A stretch of 64,000 nt of DNA from Ophioderma brevispina (GCA_023653785.1 JAMKCH010002975.1:1-64000), one strand, 5' to 3'. Counted from the stretch's first letter, positions 12,001-22,810 are shown. Notes: generated by a model not told the origin, from the sequence alone. A program made the numbers and translations.

Positions 12001-14072
12001 TGCCAGCAGCAATTATGCTTTGAGATCACATGTATGACTCATACCTGACACCAGGGTGCGTTTTTCTAATGAGTTGAGGTTATTGCAACTGTGCATGAAA
12101 TTGAGAATTTTGTAAAGTATATGATGAAGTGTCAAGGCTGTAGAACTCTGTGGCGTATTCATTAAAAAATATGCCTACTGCTAAATTTAAAACAAGATTT
12201 TCAGCATAAAAAATAAATTGAAATAATTTTTTACCTCAGAAGGATGAAAACAGTCAGAATAGACATGGGGGGGACCTACTGTAAGCACGCATTTGCACAC
12301 TGCCAAGTGGAACTGCGGTTTTTTTAAATGGACCAATGACATCGAAAAGTAGGAATTTTCACGCTTAACCTAGCTAAAAAGCAATTGAGTTTTATAGTGC
12401 AAATAACATCAAACGTTAGAGGAAAGATCAAATGCCAGTTTGCTGGAAAATTCAATCTAGCCGGTGTCTCCCTTACTACAGTTTAGGCAGTGGCGGCGCA
12501 CGAGCGGCTGTAAATCCCCCCCACCCCCCCGGCGAAGGAAGCAAAACAGCGTTGGGGGATTTAAATCAAATTTTGGACAAATTAAACGATTTGGAGCCAT
12601 AATTGGTTTAAAAATTTCCATTTTTAAGATTCTGCCCTGCCACGGAATTTCACTTTTCCCTCCCCAAACAAACAACCCCCGAAAAAAAGAAGGTCTGACG
12701 ACGCACGATACACTTATTTTTTTTTTTAAATTGGTCTTTTGTTGTGACGGGTTGCTGAAAATGGAAGGGGGTATTACCACTGCCTTACATTACAATAATT
12801 ACATTCTGAAACTGCACAACAGTCCCCCCCCCCATCCCCCGGGCCTTAACATTGTCAACGTTGTTATAAATAAATATTAAGCAGTGAATATGACAATTAT
12901 AGGCCTACTAGGCTGATATGGAAAAAATATAACAAGGCGGTGAATATTACCTTCACACCAACAACTTCATTGCTGAACGTTAAATACTAAATGTGCCTGT
13001 GGGGTTGCTGAATTTTGAACCTATACACCGGTTGATAAGTTCTAATCTGGCCGCAAAATGACCGATAAGCTTACAGTGTCATGGCGATTTTTTCAAAATC
13101 ACAAAATGACTGATGGTGTATAATTGTCAATTCATTTTAGTGACTATTCAGTTCACACAGATCAAAAATTTCAAGTTTAACCGGTAAGAGTTCAGTGGAG
13201 TTTGCGCGATGTGAATAACATCAGTTCCTTATTATCAATCATCAGGGGAGGGCGGCCAGAAAATCCCAATTGTAGACATCGCCATTGGTTTAACAAGTAA
13301 AAAGCGAAATTGAACGAAAATTTTGATTTTTTTGATTTTTTCTATTGTTGTCATAACGGTGTGGGTCATGGGAACACCCATGATAGACCCACATCAAATC
13401 GCCTAAATCGGTTTGGGATTTCTTTCTTTATTATTTTGATTCGTTTTGGTTGAGTTGCTATAATGAAGAGCATGACCGCCATCGTCTCTGCACACTGAAT
13501 TGCTACTACCAAGCTACCAATTGAGGGCGGACTCAGGAAGAAAAAAAAATTCCACTCAGCAACAGGAAAGAAATTAATACCGCTCTCATCAAACAAATAT
13601 TGCGACACAAAATTACAATAACCATTTCAACAAATTTCACTAACTTTACAAACTCAACATTGTTTTTTTTTACCAAATAAGATCATATTGACACATTTCT
13701 CAAATAACACAGAATTTTTATCAAATATAAGGGACGCGAACTATAAGTGACCGAAACTATAATTGGACCCTATGCGGATTGCTATGCATGTGTAATCGGC
13801 GGTGATAAGGTGATGTGGCAGCTATGTGTCCCTATACTTTTTCGTGTTCAGTTCCCTTTTCTTGCTCGCCAAACTTGTAACACATGCATGCTTTAAGATG
13901 CGCGGCCTGTGTTCATTCTTTGGACAACTGCCTATTGCAAAGTGATGAGCTAGTCAAAGGGATAATAGTATCCTTAACTGGTCTTTTCTAAGAGCAAGTT
14001 CAAAAACAAAGATAAAAAGTAGACAAAATTTTGTCTACAATGAAATAACTCCATTGTTGTGGACAGACTAAA
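9073..14072. mobile_element. 5-kb foldback element with ~2-kb inverted arms
   Basis: Two long inverted arms, about 9073-11151 and 12034-14072, face each other across a ~0.88-kb centre. Arm matches run end to end. The outermost is GTAGACAAAACTTTGTCTAC at 9101-9120, against a near copy at about 14021-14041. The hundreds of bases around 9360-9830 match 13300-13740, those around 9880-10650 match 12520-13260, and the innermost match is ACGCACCCTGGTGTCAG at 11127-11143 against its complement at 12044-12060. The arms differ by many substitutions and indels, so this is an old structure rather than a simple hairpin artefact. No transposase frame is visible. Frames inside the arms (for example 9582-9809 and 13366-13608) are mirror-image shadows. 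Long inverted arms around tandem repeats recall foldback transposons such as FB or Galileo, but no target-site duplication could be fixed. Confidence 0.85.
11534..12030. repeat. Four-copy ~125-bp tandem repeat in the foldback centre
   Basis: Four copies start at about 11534, 11654, 11779 and 11907. Each contains GAGACAACCTGGCCATGTA, then CGGGCCAAG or a variant, then CTTTCTAACC, then CAGCAGCAATTATGCTTTGA. Spacing is 120-128 bp. The array fills most of the non-palindromic centre of the foldback element and lies in a single orientation. Confidence 0.92.
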
Positions 14073-15182
14073 CAATTTGATTTGAAGACCTTTTAAGAAA
14101 GATGAAGTATTAAAGATTTAACCTTGATGATAACCTTTGACATTTGACGATTTTTGCCTTATACCTCCAGTACAATACGTTGTAGGTAGTACAAACTATA
14201 CTTTTTTAATAATCATTGTAATAAGCCAACACTAGGTTACATTTTTACAGCAATCCAAGCATTTTTCATTTTTGACCCCTGTTTATGCATTTACCCCCGA
14301 CGGATTCCGCCCCACACTTTCACGAGGGGCACCACATGCTACCTTTTCTTTGCTCCACGGGCACGGAATTGCTCAGGTGACCCAACTAAGAGAGACTCAT
14401 TTCACAACAGGTATACTTATGATCATGATTTAATGCATGAATTCGCCACATTTTAGTAATCGTCCCATCATTGTTTCATTCCCAGTAACGATAATTTCAG
14501 CTCCCTTTTGTATAAATCATTGAATTCAAAATCAAAGTGAAAATCACAATCTCACGCGGATATAATTATACTGCAATCATCCAATTAGATTGCGAGCGTA
14601 ATTCAAATTCAAAGCATGCCCGTAGGTTATAGACCAGTTAACATCCTATGTCACTTCTTTTGTTGCCTGCGAGTCCATTCCTGCGAATCGTTATGGCCCA
14701 TAGTAACAGTCAGGCCGACCTATTTCAAGATACCAGGCCCTAACATGTTTACAAACATTGCTGTTAACTGGTCTATAGTATTAGTAGATTCAATCACAGA
14801 GGAAAAGTTTTGGACAGCGTCGATTAGTTGGGAGAGGGGGCAGAATGTGTGGCCCGATTCACCTGTTTCATTAACGAACTATACTTTTTTATGTTGGCAT
14901 CAGAGAGTGCAAAGACTTCTGTTCCTTCGTATCCAAAATAAAAATCCCCAAAATTCAATAACATTCGATTCACCTGTTACATTGAATACCATTGAAGCAA
15001 CAAATGCGATTAGTCAGAATGTTTTGAGAGTTAATGTAGCTATAAATGCGTTTACGTTGACTTGACTGCATTGCTTGAATTAAAGCAATCTACAATTTAC
15101 CAAGAGATGGCGCTATACTGTATTGCCATGCACAAGTAGACGGCCGGGGTCGATTATACATACTAAATCTAGCTATAAAGAG
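14073..15182. other. Unannotated stretch with a 149-codon frame
   Basis: No gene is recognised. The 149-codon plus-strand frame at 14616-15065 is the longest open frame of the window outside the repeats named here. Its translation shows no signal peptide, membrane segment or motif I know. The opposite strand is also fairly open there. It is recorded as an unexplained frame, not as a gene. Confidence 0.35.
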
Positions 15183-15186
15183 TTAA

Positions 15187-15801
15187 GGGGTTTGACGTGT
15201 GATTTGTTTACGCGCAAGCTGCTTTACACCTTCAGCATTCTGTTTAGAGCCCAGTCATGGACAAATGGAAGAATTTTAATTTTGAGCTGCGAAGGTATCA
15301 TACGCAGATACCGCGAATAACTGTGCGCTTGTTTGCGTTTACTAAAATCGCGCATCTCTACGCCTGCGTTCCTGCTTTGCTGCATGAAAGCTGCATGCCG
15401 AATGTGGCGCGGATTTTTCTTGCGGCCCAACAAGACGCCCAATTTGAAAGAAGTGTCAAATTTCAGTGGTTTTCGGCGTGTAATGGAAAAAGTCGGTGAC
15501 CCTCATTTTTTATTTCAAAATTTTGAAGAACGACATAGGGACCTCAACATATTTAGAAATTACAAAATTTTATCGAGAGGTTTTTATTTTGTAGACGATC
15601 TAAACGTCAAATTTTGACTTTTCCCATTGACTTGCGTGGTTTAAAAAGTGACAACATACCATTTTTGTTTTGGCTATAGCTCAAAAACAAAGTCCGTGAC
15701 CCCCATTTTTTATTTCAGATTCTTAATCAGCACCGTTGTAAATACCATATATGTGAATTCAGGAAAATTTTATCGAGTAGATCACTAACACGTCAAACCC
15801 C
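15187..15801. mobile_element. MITE with TTAA flanks
   Basis: The termini GGGGTTTGACGTGT (15187-15200) and its inverted match ACACGTCAAACCCC (15788-15801) are perfect inverted repeats directly flanked by TTAA on both sides (15183-15186 and 15802-15805). TTAA target duplication is characteristic of piggyBac elements and some Kolobok-type elements. Two internal blocks, GACC(C)C(T)CATTTTTTATTTCA at about 15497 and 15697 followed by AAATTTTATCGAG, form a degenerate internal duplication. No transposase is present, so it is nonautonomous, about 615 bp. Confidence 0.75.
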
Positions 15802-15857
15802 TTAAAGGTGCAACGAGAGATTTTGGGCATCCATATATGTGTCATATGTGGTGATTT

Positions 15858-15974
15858 CGTAAAAGATAATGGCCGAGTTTTACGACATTCGTGGAAAATA
15901 AAATACGGCTGAGGCGTAGCCGAAGCCGTGTTTTATTTTCCACGAATGTCGTGAAAAACGAGGCCATTATCTTA
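15858..15974. repeat. ~115-bp near-perfect hairpin
   Basis: Two arms of about 55 bp mirror each other: AAGATAATGGCC ... GACATTCGTGGAAAATAAAA on the left and TTTTATTTTCCACGAATGTC ... GGCCATTATCTT on the right. The tip around 15905-15925 is GC-rich (CGGCTGAGGCGTAGCCGAAG). Almost no divergence separates the arms, so it is young or maintained. It starts about 50 bp right of the TTAA-flanked MITE and may be the core of a separate palindromic MITE. Confidence 0.9.
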
Positions 15975-16595
15975 CTTAACGCACACCTCGGGAGTTACCC
16001 ATTGTTGTGAGTCTTCAAGCTTGTCGAGTACTAAAACTTTTTTTTCTTTTTACGAATGTAGTGAAATACAATTAAGACCCAAACAAAGAAAGAACGATTG
16101 AAAGCAACTATTTAATGTAGTAATAAACAATTACGCTTCTACGCCACGTCTTTGATCATGCTAAAGCTATAGGAGCTAAAACACTGCATCAGAAATCGAC
16201 GCAACCAAATCAGGAGAGTCTGGGATTTATTTAACGTATTCAGTGTTGATTGAACGAGCGAGTAAGCAAATGGAAATACCGTAAACACAACAGATAAACG
16301 TGAAACTAGTGGGAATAATATAACCCCCCTACTGATAATACTGATAAATCTGCCTAAAATGGAGACGAATGTTAGAAGGGTAGGTCTATCAATTTCATAA
16401 CACTTGGTGTGAGATTCACTTGCGAAGTTCCAATCAGTAAATTATTGTTCAAGCCGAATACTGTCCCTTACTATTCACGCTGTAAATAATTTTTATTACA
16501 CTACTTAAACACTTCAAAATGTTTGAACAGTCACACACTGAAGGTATATGGAGGTGAACATTTAGGCCTATATAATGGTAAACCGCTTTCAACTA
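15975..16595. other. Unannotated stretch; last ~25 bp belong to a dispersed repeat
   Basis: No gene is seen. The final bases (AAACCGCTTTCAACTA) resemble AACCGTTTTCAACA at about 33888-33901. This suggests that the repeat at 17598-18115 begins here and was split by the transposon inserted at 16596. Confidence 0.4.
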
Positions 16596-17595
16596 CAGGG
16601 TGTCTCAGAAAGAACGTTACCCTCCAGAAACGGCACTTTTTGCCTACTTAACCAATTATTTTTCTTGTTTTAGCTTTATATTATGAGACTATGTACCTTT
16701 TCGAACATATGGTGAAAACGAGAAAGAAAACGGTGATAAAATAACCAAACAATGACTATTTTCATAAAAATGATACAAACCTATTTTGTCCACGGCTAGC
16801 AGAAGAAACATGTATTGGAATTCTTATGGAATTGAGCACACAAGTAGTCAGGTATGTGCTGATTCTAGAAGTATTGTTCAGTTCTCTACACATTGCTGTT
16901 CAGTTCTCTACACATTGCAATCCCGGATTGTAGCAATATTTGCGGCTGATCGTCCCGTTCTTTGACGACCGCATCTCTCTCTTTGCACCTATTAAGAATC
17001 TTGCCATTTCCAGAAATTTGTCTCTGCTCCTCTTGATTGCCATCTTACTGGGAACCCTACTTTGAGGAAAGACGTTTACCCATTCACGCTGAACTGTAAC
17101 TAAACTTTGTGCTTCAATATATGTCTTAGTCATGAAATTTTTCTCCTCCTTGGTGAATTGCGGTCGTGGCAACATTTTGGTCTGTTAACCCAATAGCAGT
17201 TTAGAGAGAGATTTAGCGAATTGGAGATGGGTGAGAGAATTTAGTGTCACTTATGCGACAGATATTGTGTAATGTGCAGAAGAACAAATAAAGTACATGT
17301 TTTAGGTGCTTTTAGGCATTAGAAGTGAACAAATTGATTAAATCTAACGACTTACATGTGCTCAAATGCATAAGAATTCCAATACACGTTAATCTGCTAT
17401 TGCTAGCCGTGGACAAAATAGATTTGCATCATTTTTAAAGAAATAGTCATTGTTTACACCGTTTTCTTTCTCGCTTCACCATATGTTCGAAAAAATATAA
17501 TATTCTCATAATATAATGCTAAAACAAGGTTAAGAATATCAAAGTAGGCAAAAAGTGCCGTTTCTGGAGGGTAACGTTCTTTCTGAGACACCCTG
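16596..17595. mobile_element. 1-kb DNA transposon, ~250-bp TIRs, TA target duplication
   Basis: The element begins CAGGGTGTCTCAGAAAGAAC at 16596 and ends with its inverted match at 17595. TA lies on both sides (16594-16595 and 17596-17597). The inverted repeats run inward to about 16852 and 17348 with moderate divergence and include CCATATGTTCGAA-like and CTAGCCGTGGACAAAAT blocks. TA duplication and a CAGGGTGTC terminus fit the IS630/Tc1/mariner superfamily. Between the TIRs lies only a helix-turn-helix fragment of the transposase (16900-17175); the DDE catalytic part is absent, so this is an internal-deletion derivative. Confidence 0.85.
16900..17175 (-). pseudogene. Transposase N-terminal helix-turn-helix remnant (DUF4817-like)
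   Basis: A 91-codon minus-strand frame begins MLPRPQFTKEEKNFM and continues YIEAQSLVTVQREW, then FPQSRVPSKMAIKRSRDKF. The pattern (start near the element end, a Y-x-A segment, W-x-N/V-x-F, then a P-x-x-x-x-I-x-R stretch) is that of the DNA-binding helix-turn-helix at the N terminus of mariner-like transposases, catalogued as DUF4817. That domain would bind the TIRs. The frame stops after the domain, no DDE residues follow, and the last ~20 codons look unrelated. It sits inside matching TIRs, which supports the call. A truncated protein could in principle still bind TIRs, but nothing here shows expression. Confidence 0.65.
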
Positions 17596-17597
17596 TA

Positions 17598-18115
17598 TAG
17601 GTAATTTCATCCCACTTATTAGACTGTGTTTTAACAGTTTTACCCATAACGTATTAAAAAACAACAGATTTTCACATTCAGTATATGTTACAAGCCACAA
17701 GGGTAGATGCTGTCCTTCAATATCAATTCTACAAGCTACCAAGAAATAAACAGTGGTTACATTTAACCTTGCTCCAGATAGCAGAAGGTGTTTTGAACCA
17801 GTCCCATAATGCATTACAATGTGCCTATACTGTAGTGTACTGGTGCATTGTGGGATGGACTCAGTACACACTCTGAGATAGCAGTGTGTTTGTAAGGCCA
17901 ATTATGATTGGTTGAAGTGAGAGAATATGAGCTGTTTCAAGTTGACACAGTGCAAGGTGTTTAAGTTCAGGCATATTACTATTATTAGGTACTATTTTGA
18001 ACCATATGTGGGAACATTGCATTGGTGAATGACACGTGTACAAGGCAAAGGGAACTTAGACACTGGGTAAGATATTGGTGGAAAAACAATAACATATTGG
18101 GGTTCATGAGTATTA
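17598..18115. repeat. Dispersed repeat family, copy 1 (pair of 33985-34475)
   Basis: This segment aligns in direct orientation with 33985-34475. Shared blocks include TTCAGTATATGTTACAAGCC, GGTTACATTTAACC, GATAGCAGTGT, GAAGTGAGAGAATATG, CTGTTTCAAGTTGACAC, GAACATTGCATTGGTGA and AACTTAGACACTGGG. Indels of a few to about 30 bp separate the copies. No open frame is conserved. The class is unknown. The 1-kb TIR transposon to its left appears to have inserted into this copy near its 5' part. Confidence 0.88.
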
Positions 18116-18599
18116 GAGATCGAATAACCTATGCAAATGGGTGTATGATGTATAAGATTATTATTAATAATATGGCACCAAGTTAATACTTTTCAATAAT
18201 AATTTTCAACATCTTAGTGACCTCTATAAAATAGAGAAACAGTAGGTCTGGTCAACTTTTTGTCCCAATGTATAAGACTTATTATGGTAAAAATTAATTT
18301 CTATGTAGAGGCGCAGTCACTTGGAATGCTATATCCTAAGACATTCGATAATCTGCAACATTGATGTGAATTATAACCATTTAAACAATTTTTGGCATGA
18401 TTGAGTATCAAGTGAATACAAATGAATTTTTGTCTATTTACATTCTACACAGAAAAAATGCGTAACAATCATATTTTGTAGGCGTTATCTTCATGGTTGA
18501 GTAGGTGATTTGCCAGATTGTATACAATTTTAGTTTAATTTGAGTGGATAATTCTGCTTGATTGTTGTGGGGATTTGCGCTTACATGTAGAGTTTTACT
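18116..18599. other. Unannotated AT-rich stretch before the LINE tail
   Basis: No gene is seen. It may be 3' untranslated sequence of the LINE whose tail ends at 18815, but no coding homology was found to prove that. Confidence 0.35.
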
Positions 18600-18815
18600 C
18601 GATGATACTCTGTAGTGCTTTAAATTATGTCATTTTTAACAATGTAAATTTGTGTATTTTGTTTTAATTTGTTGGCATCTATATATCATTCCATTTTAAT
18701 GTATAGATGAGGTGACATCATGTCTTATGTATATTGTACAGGGCCCTAATAAAAACCAATCCTGTTGAGTCGGTTACCCTGTCAAAATATGGTAAATAAA
18801 TAAATAAATATTAAA
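18600..18815 (+). mobile_element. LINE 3' end with tetranucleotide tail
   Basis: The block TACAGGGCCCTAATAAAAAC (about 18737) followed by GGTTACCCTGTCAAAATATG and TAAATAAATAAATAAATA is the usual architecture of a CR1/Rex-type 3' terminus: a GGGC...CCCTGT stem recognised by the element's reverse transcriptase, then a short simple-repeat tail. No RT frame precedes it in this window, so it is a severely 5'-truncated insertion or its coding part has decayed beyond recognition. Confidence 0.65.
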
Positions 18816-20284
18816 ATTAATTAATATATAAGGAATAAGGCAAAAAAGGGAATGCGTGTCAACCAAAGACCAACATCAAATATATCACACTAAATACAAC
18901 AAATATTTCTAAAATATACTTTTGAATTTAACTTGGAATTCTAATTCAAATAAACTTTCACAAAGAAAATGCATTAATTTGAAAACAAAGATTTAAATGA
19001 CTGCGCCCAAAGTAAATGAAATTCGTAAACATATGCAAATTAAAGTAGTTCCAAACTTTAAAATTTAATATTTTTCATTGACTGGGCGTGTTAATGACAT
19101 AAAATATGAGAACGAATTTTGTTCACACAAAATATTCATTTATAAAATAAATTTAAATTCTTTTTGTTAAACGTGAGGTGCGTGATATATGTTTGACAAA
19201 ACATTCCCAAAACAAATTATCCATACAACAGAACCACAACTGACCCAGAAAATACAGCTGTAGGCATTCCATTCGTATTGAATAGATTGCCGGACAGAGT
19301 CGATTAGCGTAAATACTGCAGACAATCCACACAATGGTTGGTGTTTAACTCCCGTTAAATACATGATACAGTCTGCATATATTTTTGCAGTTTGAAAATT
19401 TTGTTTCAGACAAAAATCATTCTGTTGAAATATTCGGAACTATAATTTATATTGACAACGATAATATGAAATTGAAGTTTGTCAACAGCTTTCTACTGCA
19501 CCAAAATTTGTAATAATTTTGAAATTTAATTTCCCCAGACCCCAGACATTTGCACTTTAACATAATACATAGAATGTTACCAACTCATCATTTAAAATGG
19601 CTTCTCAATGATGTCAGCAATCGATCTGTCGACCAGCACCTCGTCGCAGACTCCGTACCATATCATCACCACATGGATGCCGAGCACAAACACGAATTTT
19701 GCCTACCATCTAAATATACCACAAGCGCGTTGCTTTGGCCCAAAATATAGCCAGGCAAAATATATATCATTAAATGAACAAGTAGCTCCTGTCTAAAAAC
19801 TACGAACAATTTGTTCTAGCCCAAATTACAGGCAGACTAACTTGAGTGCTCACAATTGCTATCTAACTGGTTAACAGAGCGGGTGTTTGCAGGTCGAGAG
19901 CTGGTGCCATAATAACAGCTGATCAAAAATCGCGCTATAGCCGCACCCTAATGACCTACTCACTGACTTAATATCATGACGCTAGATGTTATACGGACAA
20001 ATAGTGCTTGAAACGAATAAATTTCGCGCAGAAAAATATTCATAGGGAAAAATATGCAATTTCATCATGACATTTAGCTCCCCTCTTTAAAAAATTATCA
20101 TAGATAATCTTTCCCAAAAGCATATTTGACACAACCTAGTTTTTACATACAATTGAAACATAAGTTTCCTATATACAAATCATAACTTTCACATACTGAA
20201 ATTTTACTGTCAATATCCTAGGTAAATCTGGAGTTGTCTACATTCTAACATTGACCCTGATGGTCGTGTCAAACAAGGTAATTT
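18816..20284. other. Unannotated stretch
   Basis: No recognisable coding or RNA gene. The sequence is AT-rich. Short frames at 19167-19364 and 19550-19796 have no known domain. Confidence 0.4.
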
Positions 20285-20950
20285 TATATTAAGTGATCCT
20301 GACTTGGCCCAATCGCTCTGCTCAGATAATCTGCACCCACATTATCTCTACCTCTAATGACCACAATGCGATACCTGTAGGGTTGAAGAAGAGAAGATTT
20401 CAATAGCTTCCCACAATTCATTACTTTCCAATGGAGGTTTTTGTACAGGTACTGATGTGGGTCGTTAGTGATGAAACATGGCTAAATTGACAGTACTGAT
20501 CAAAACCTTGCATTTTAAGAGCGTTTCAACTCCTCTAACGATCACAATGGCAACCTGTAACAAAAAACTTCAAATGGAAGCAATGCATTGTGGGAAGCTA
20601 CTGGTATCTTCTCTTGGGTTGAAGCATCAAAGCCCATCGCATGATTCGGCCATTGGCCACCTTTGACCTCCGAACACATTTGAGTGGTGATGATCCGTCT
20701 CAATAACAAATTCTTTACCATACAAATATGGTTGATACTTGCGAACTCCCCATAATATCGCCCAGCATTCTTTTTCAATGACTGAATATCTACGGTGGCT
20801 TCCATTCAAGCGTAGTGTTCGGAGGTCAAAGGTGGCCAATGGCCGAATCATGCGATGGGCTTTGATGCTTCAACCCTACAGGTATCGCATTGTGGTCATT
20901 AGAGGTAGAGATAATGTGGGTGCAGATTTGTCACAGATCCTGGTGTGAAT
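20285..20950. pseudogene. Ty3/gypsy pol fragment (RNase H), scrambled by inversions
   Basis: The segment carries parts of the RNase H of a Ty3/gypsy-type retrotransposon in alternating orientations. On the minus strand, 20690-20806 encodes YSVIEKECWAILWGVRKY, then PYLYGKEFVIETDH, the conserved core ending in the TDH motif. On the plus strand, about 20845-20948 encodes RWALMLQPYRYRIVVIRG followed by RDNVGAD, which normally follows that core directly. A further minus-strand copy of the latter part lies at 20296-20393 and reads on to GADYLSRAIG. Sequences 20615-20672 and 20818-20876 are inverted copies of one another, as are about 20400-20475 and 20541-20600. No reverse transcriptase, integrase or LTR is visible. 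The element is dead. Inversions within a retrotransposon may reflect end-joining at integration, or a chimeric assembly. Confidence 0.8.
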
Positions 20951-21474
20951 CGGGCAAAAAGTGCTTACTCTGATATTCCACCATTTGATAGCTTCAAGCC
21001 CGTCAGTATTGAAGCTAAATTCAGCAGACGACGAAAATGGCGTTTAACACAAGAACACGACGCCGTATGCATGGTATGCATGTTTCCCACGCTATGCACA
21101 CTGTTTGATCGGTCTATAACCTTTGTGGTTTTAATATCAGTGAGTACGAGTCAAAAATATTCATGTAATATACACATTTGTTGATTAAATTTATGGAAAA
21201 CTTAAAAGTTGGCCTACAAATTACCTGGATGTCTTTATCCTAATATCAATGTCCCTAACTGTTTTGGGGTATGTTATTTTTACGTGTAAAATATATCTCT
21301 GTTCTTCCAATGGCCTAGACTATCATTTGAGAGCAAATTGAAGAAATTTCATATTTTGTGAAAATGTGCCAGTGCCGCTTTAATGTTACCAAATGACTTA
21401 AAACGAAACTGAACAGTATTTTGATTATTGAATTTTATGATTTCACCCAAGTCAACCGACAAACGGCACCATTT
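20951..21474. other. Unannotated stretch
   Basis: No recognisable gene or repeat. A 79-codon plus-strand frame (20945-21184) runs out of the gypsy remnant and has no domain. Confidence 0.4.
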
Positions 21475-21645
21475 TAGTTGTACGTCCATTTCGTACGTCC
21501 ACTAGGCGATTTTTTTTACGTCCATTAGGCAAGTTTTGCGTCCATTCCTGCGTCCATTCGGTTGTTCCTGACGTCCATTCCGAAATCCATTCGGCCATTT
21601 CTGACCTCTGCTTATACAATGGACACGTCCATTACGTGGTTTGGG
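21475..21645. repeat. ACGTCCATT short-motif cluster
   Basis: The motif (A)CGTCCATT, sometimes followed by CGG or AGGC, appears about nine times in 170 bp on the plus strand (for example 21482, 21494, 21519, 21538, 21550, 21571, 21626), at irregular spacing of about 12-25 bp. It is a degenerate minisatellite or clustered binding-site-like array. Confidence 0.75.
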
Positions 21646-21889
21646 GGAATCTAGTAAACTGGCGTGCCATTAGCAGTGGATAAATCGGTTGGTCCGTCAA
21701 CCAAAATTGTATACCTGGGGATTGATATTAGAAGTTCATTTTTTCTATCCCAAAAGCGAAAAGTAGCCAAAGTGGTGTGTGAAGCACAGTAGTGTCACGC
21801 TGAAGGAGCTGGTTCATTATCATTTGTGTGTCGTCCCGTCTCTCCAGGTAGGCCATTCTTGAGACGTTTATATTTCATATATATATTCA

Positions 21890-22810
21890 TATATATTTAT
21901 TCGTCCATCAACAATATTTATATACAGGTACTGGACAATAGAACATGATTAATATATAATTGAAATACAAATAATAAATGATATTTTTATCTGTACATAA
22001 ATAAAGTTTACTGGACGAGGACACTGCAAAACGCAAAGCGTGTAACGCAATGCCCTCATTCAGAGAAAAAAGGACAAAATAATGGCATGTATTGATGTAA
22101 CATGGACCTGCATAACAAAGTCTTTTGAAGAGAATGAAAGTAAAGAACCATTATATCAAGAACTGAAGAATATACTTGGTATGCGCTTGCGCATAAAGCA
22201 AAAAAAGGTTACGAGACAGGGACAAGTAGTGGATGGATGACAGGCAATGCAAAAGGGAAACAAGACATCGAAACAGAATTATACTACATAAAAAAGATCA
22301 CAAACTCAATCTACAAGGTAGAACTGAGAAGAAACCGTTTGAAAAGCGTTTTTTAAATATGATGAGAGTGAGGGAACTATTTTTAAGTGACATTCCACAA
22401 GCCGTTCCAAATATCGCGCCTTGGGTTTTAATTAATGGGTTTTGCTCTGCTAGTTTGTGTTGGTATAGGGTTAATATGAAGGTCCGAAGCATTGCGAGTG
22501 TTGTATGAATGGATCTGATAATTTTTTCTTTTCCTTTGAAGAACTGGGTTCAAGTACGCCTGAAGGAAGTAAATGTGATGGAATTTGTACATGAAAGACC
22601 GAGTTGGAAAAGATAAATATCAGAAATGTTCATTGCATGGAATAATGGGTCTGTGTGTGCCATAAGGACTTAGTACATGTGGCGAATTGCCCTTTTTTGT
22701 AAAATGGGAAAGGAATAGAGAGGTTGAATGTGTAATTATTTTGTCTGCCGCAGACCATTGCACAATAATTTTAGAAAGGGAGAATAAAGGTATTGTATAG
22801 GGTACGAAGA
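21890..22810 (-). pseudogene. LINE remnant, C-terminal region and 3' UTR
   Basis: Minus-strand translation of about 22298-22800, across several frameshifts, gives the C-terminal signature of CR1/Rex-type ORF2 proteins: KRAIRH, then AHTDPLFHAMNI near 22630-22662, then DIYLFQLGL, and finally, in the open frame 22298-22492, LAEQNPLIKTQGA followed by SLKNSSLTLIIFKKR. The continuation to about 21890 is AT-rich with an AATAAATATATA-type end and is probably the 3' UTR and tail. The reverse transcriptase and endonuclease are missing (5' truncation near 22810). The copy is inactive. Confidence 0.75.

Noticed and set aside
12464..12880. 138-codon plus-strand frame and its 107-codon antisense partner
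   Set aside because: They lie wholly within the right arm of the foldback, run through C and G homopolymers, and have frameshifted mirror images in the left arm. No domain is visible.
14616..15065. 149-codon frame as a gene
   Set aside because: The opposite strand is nearly as open, the translation has no known feature, and no flanking exon could be linked.
17539..17901. 120-codon minus-strand frame
   Set aside because: Its end translates the TIR of the 1-kb transposon and the rest translates the dispersed repeat. It is a junction artefact.
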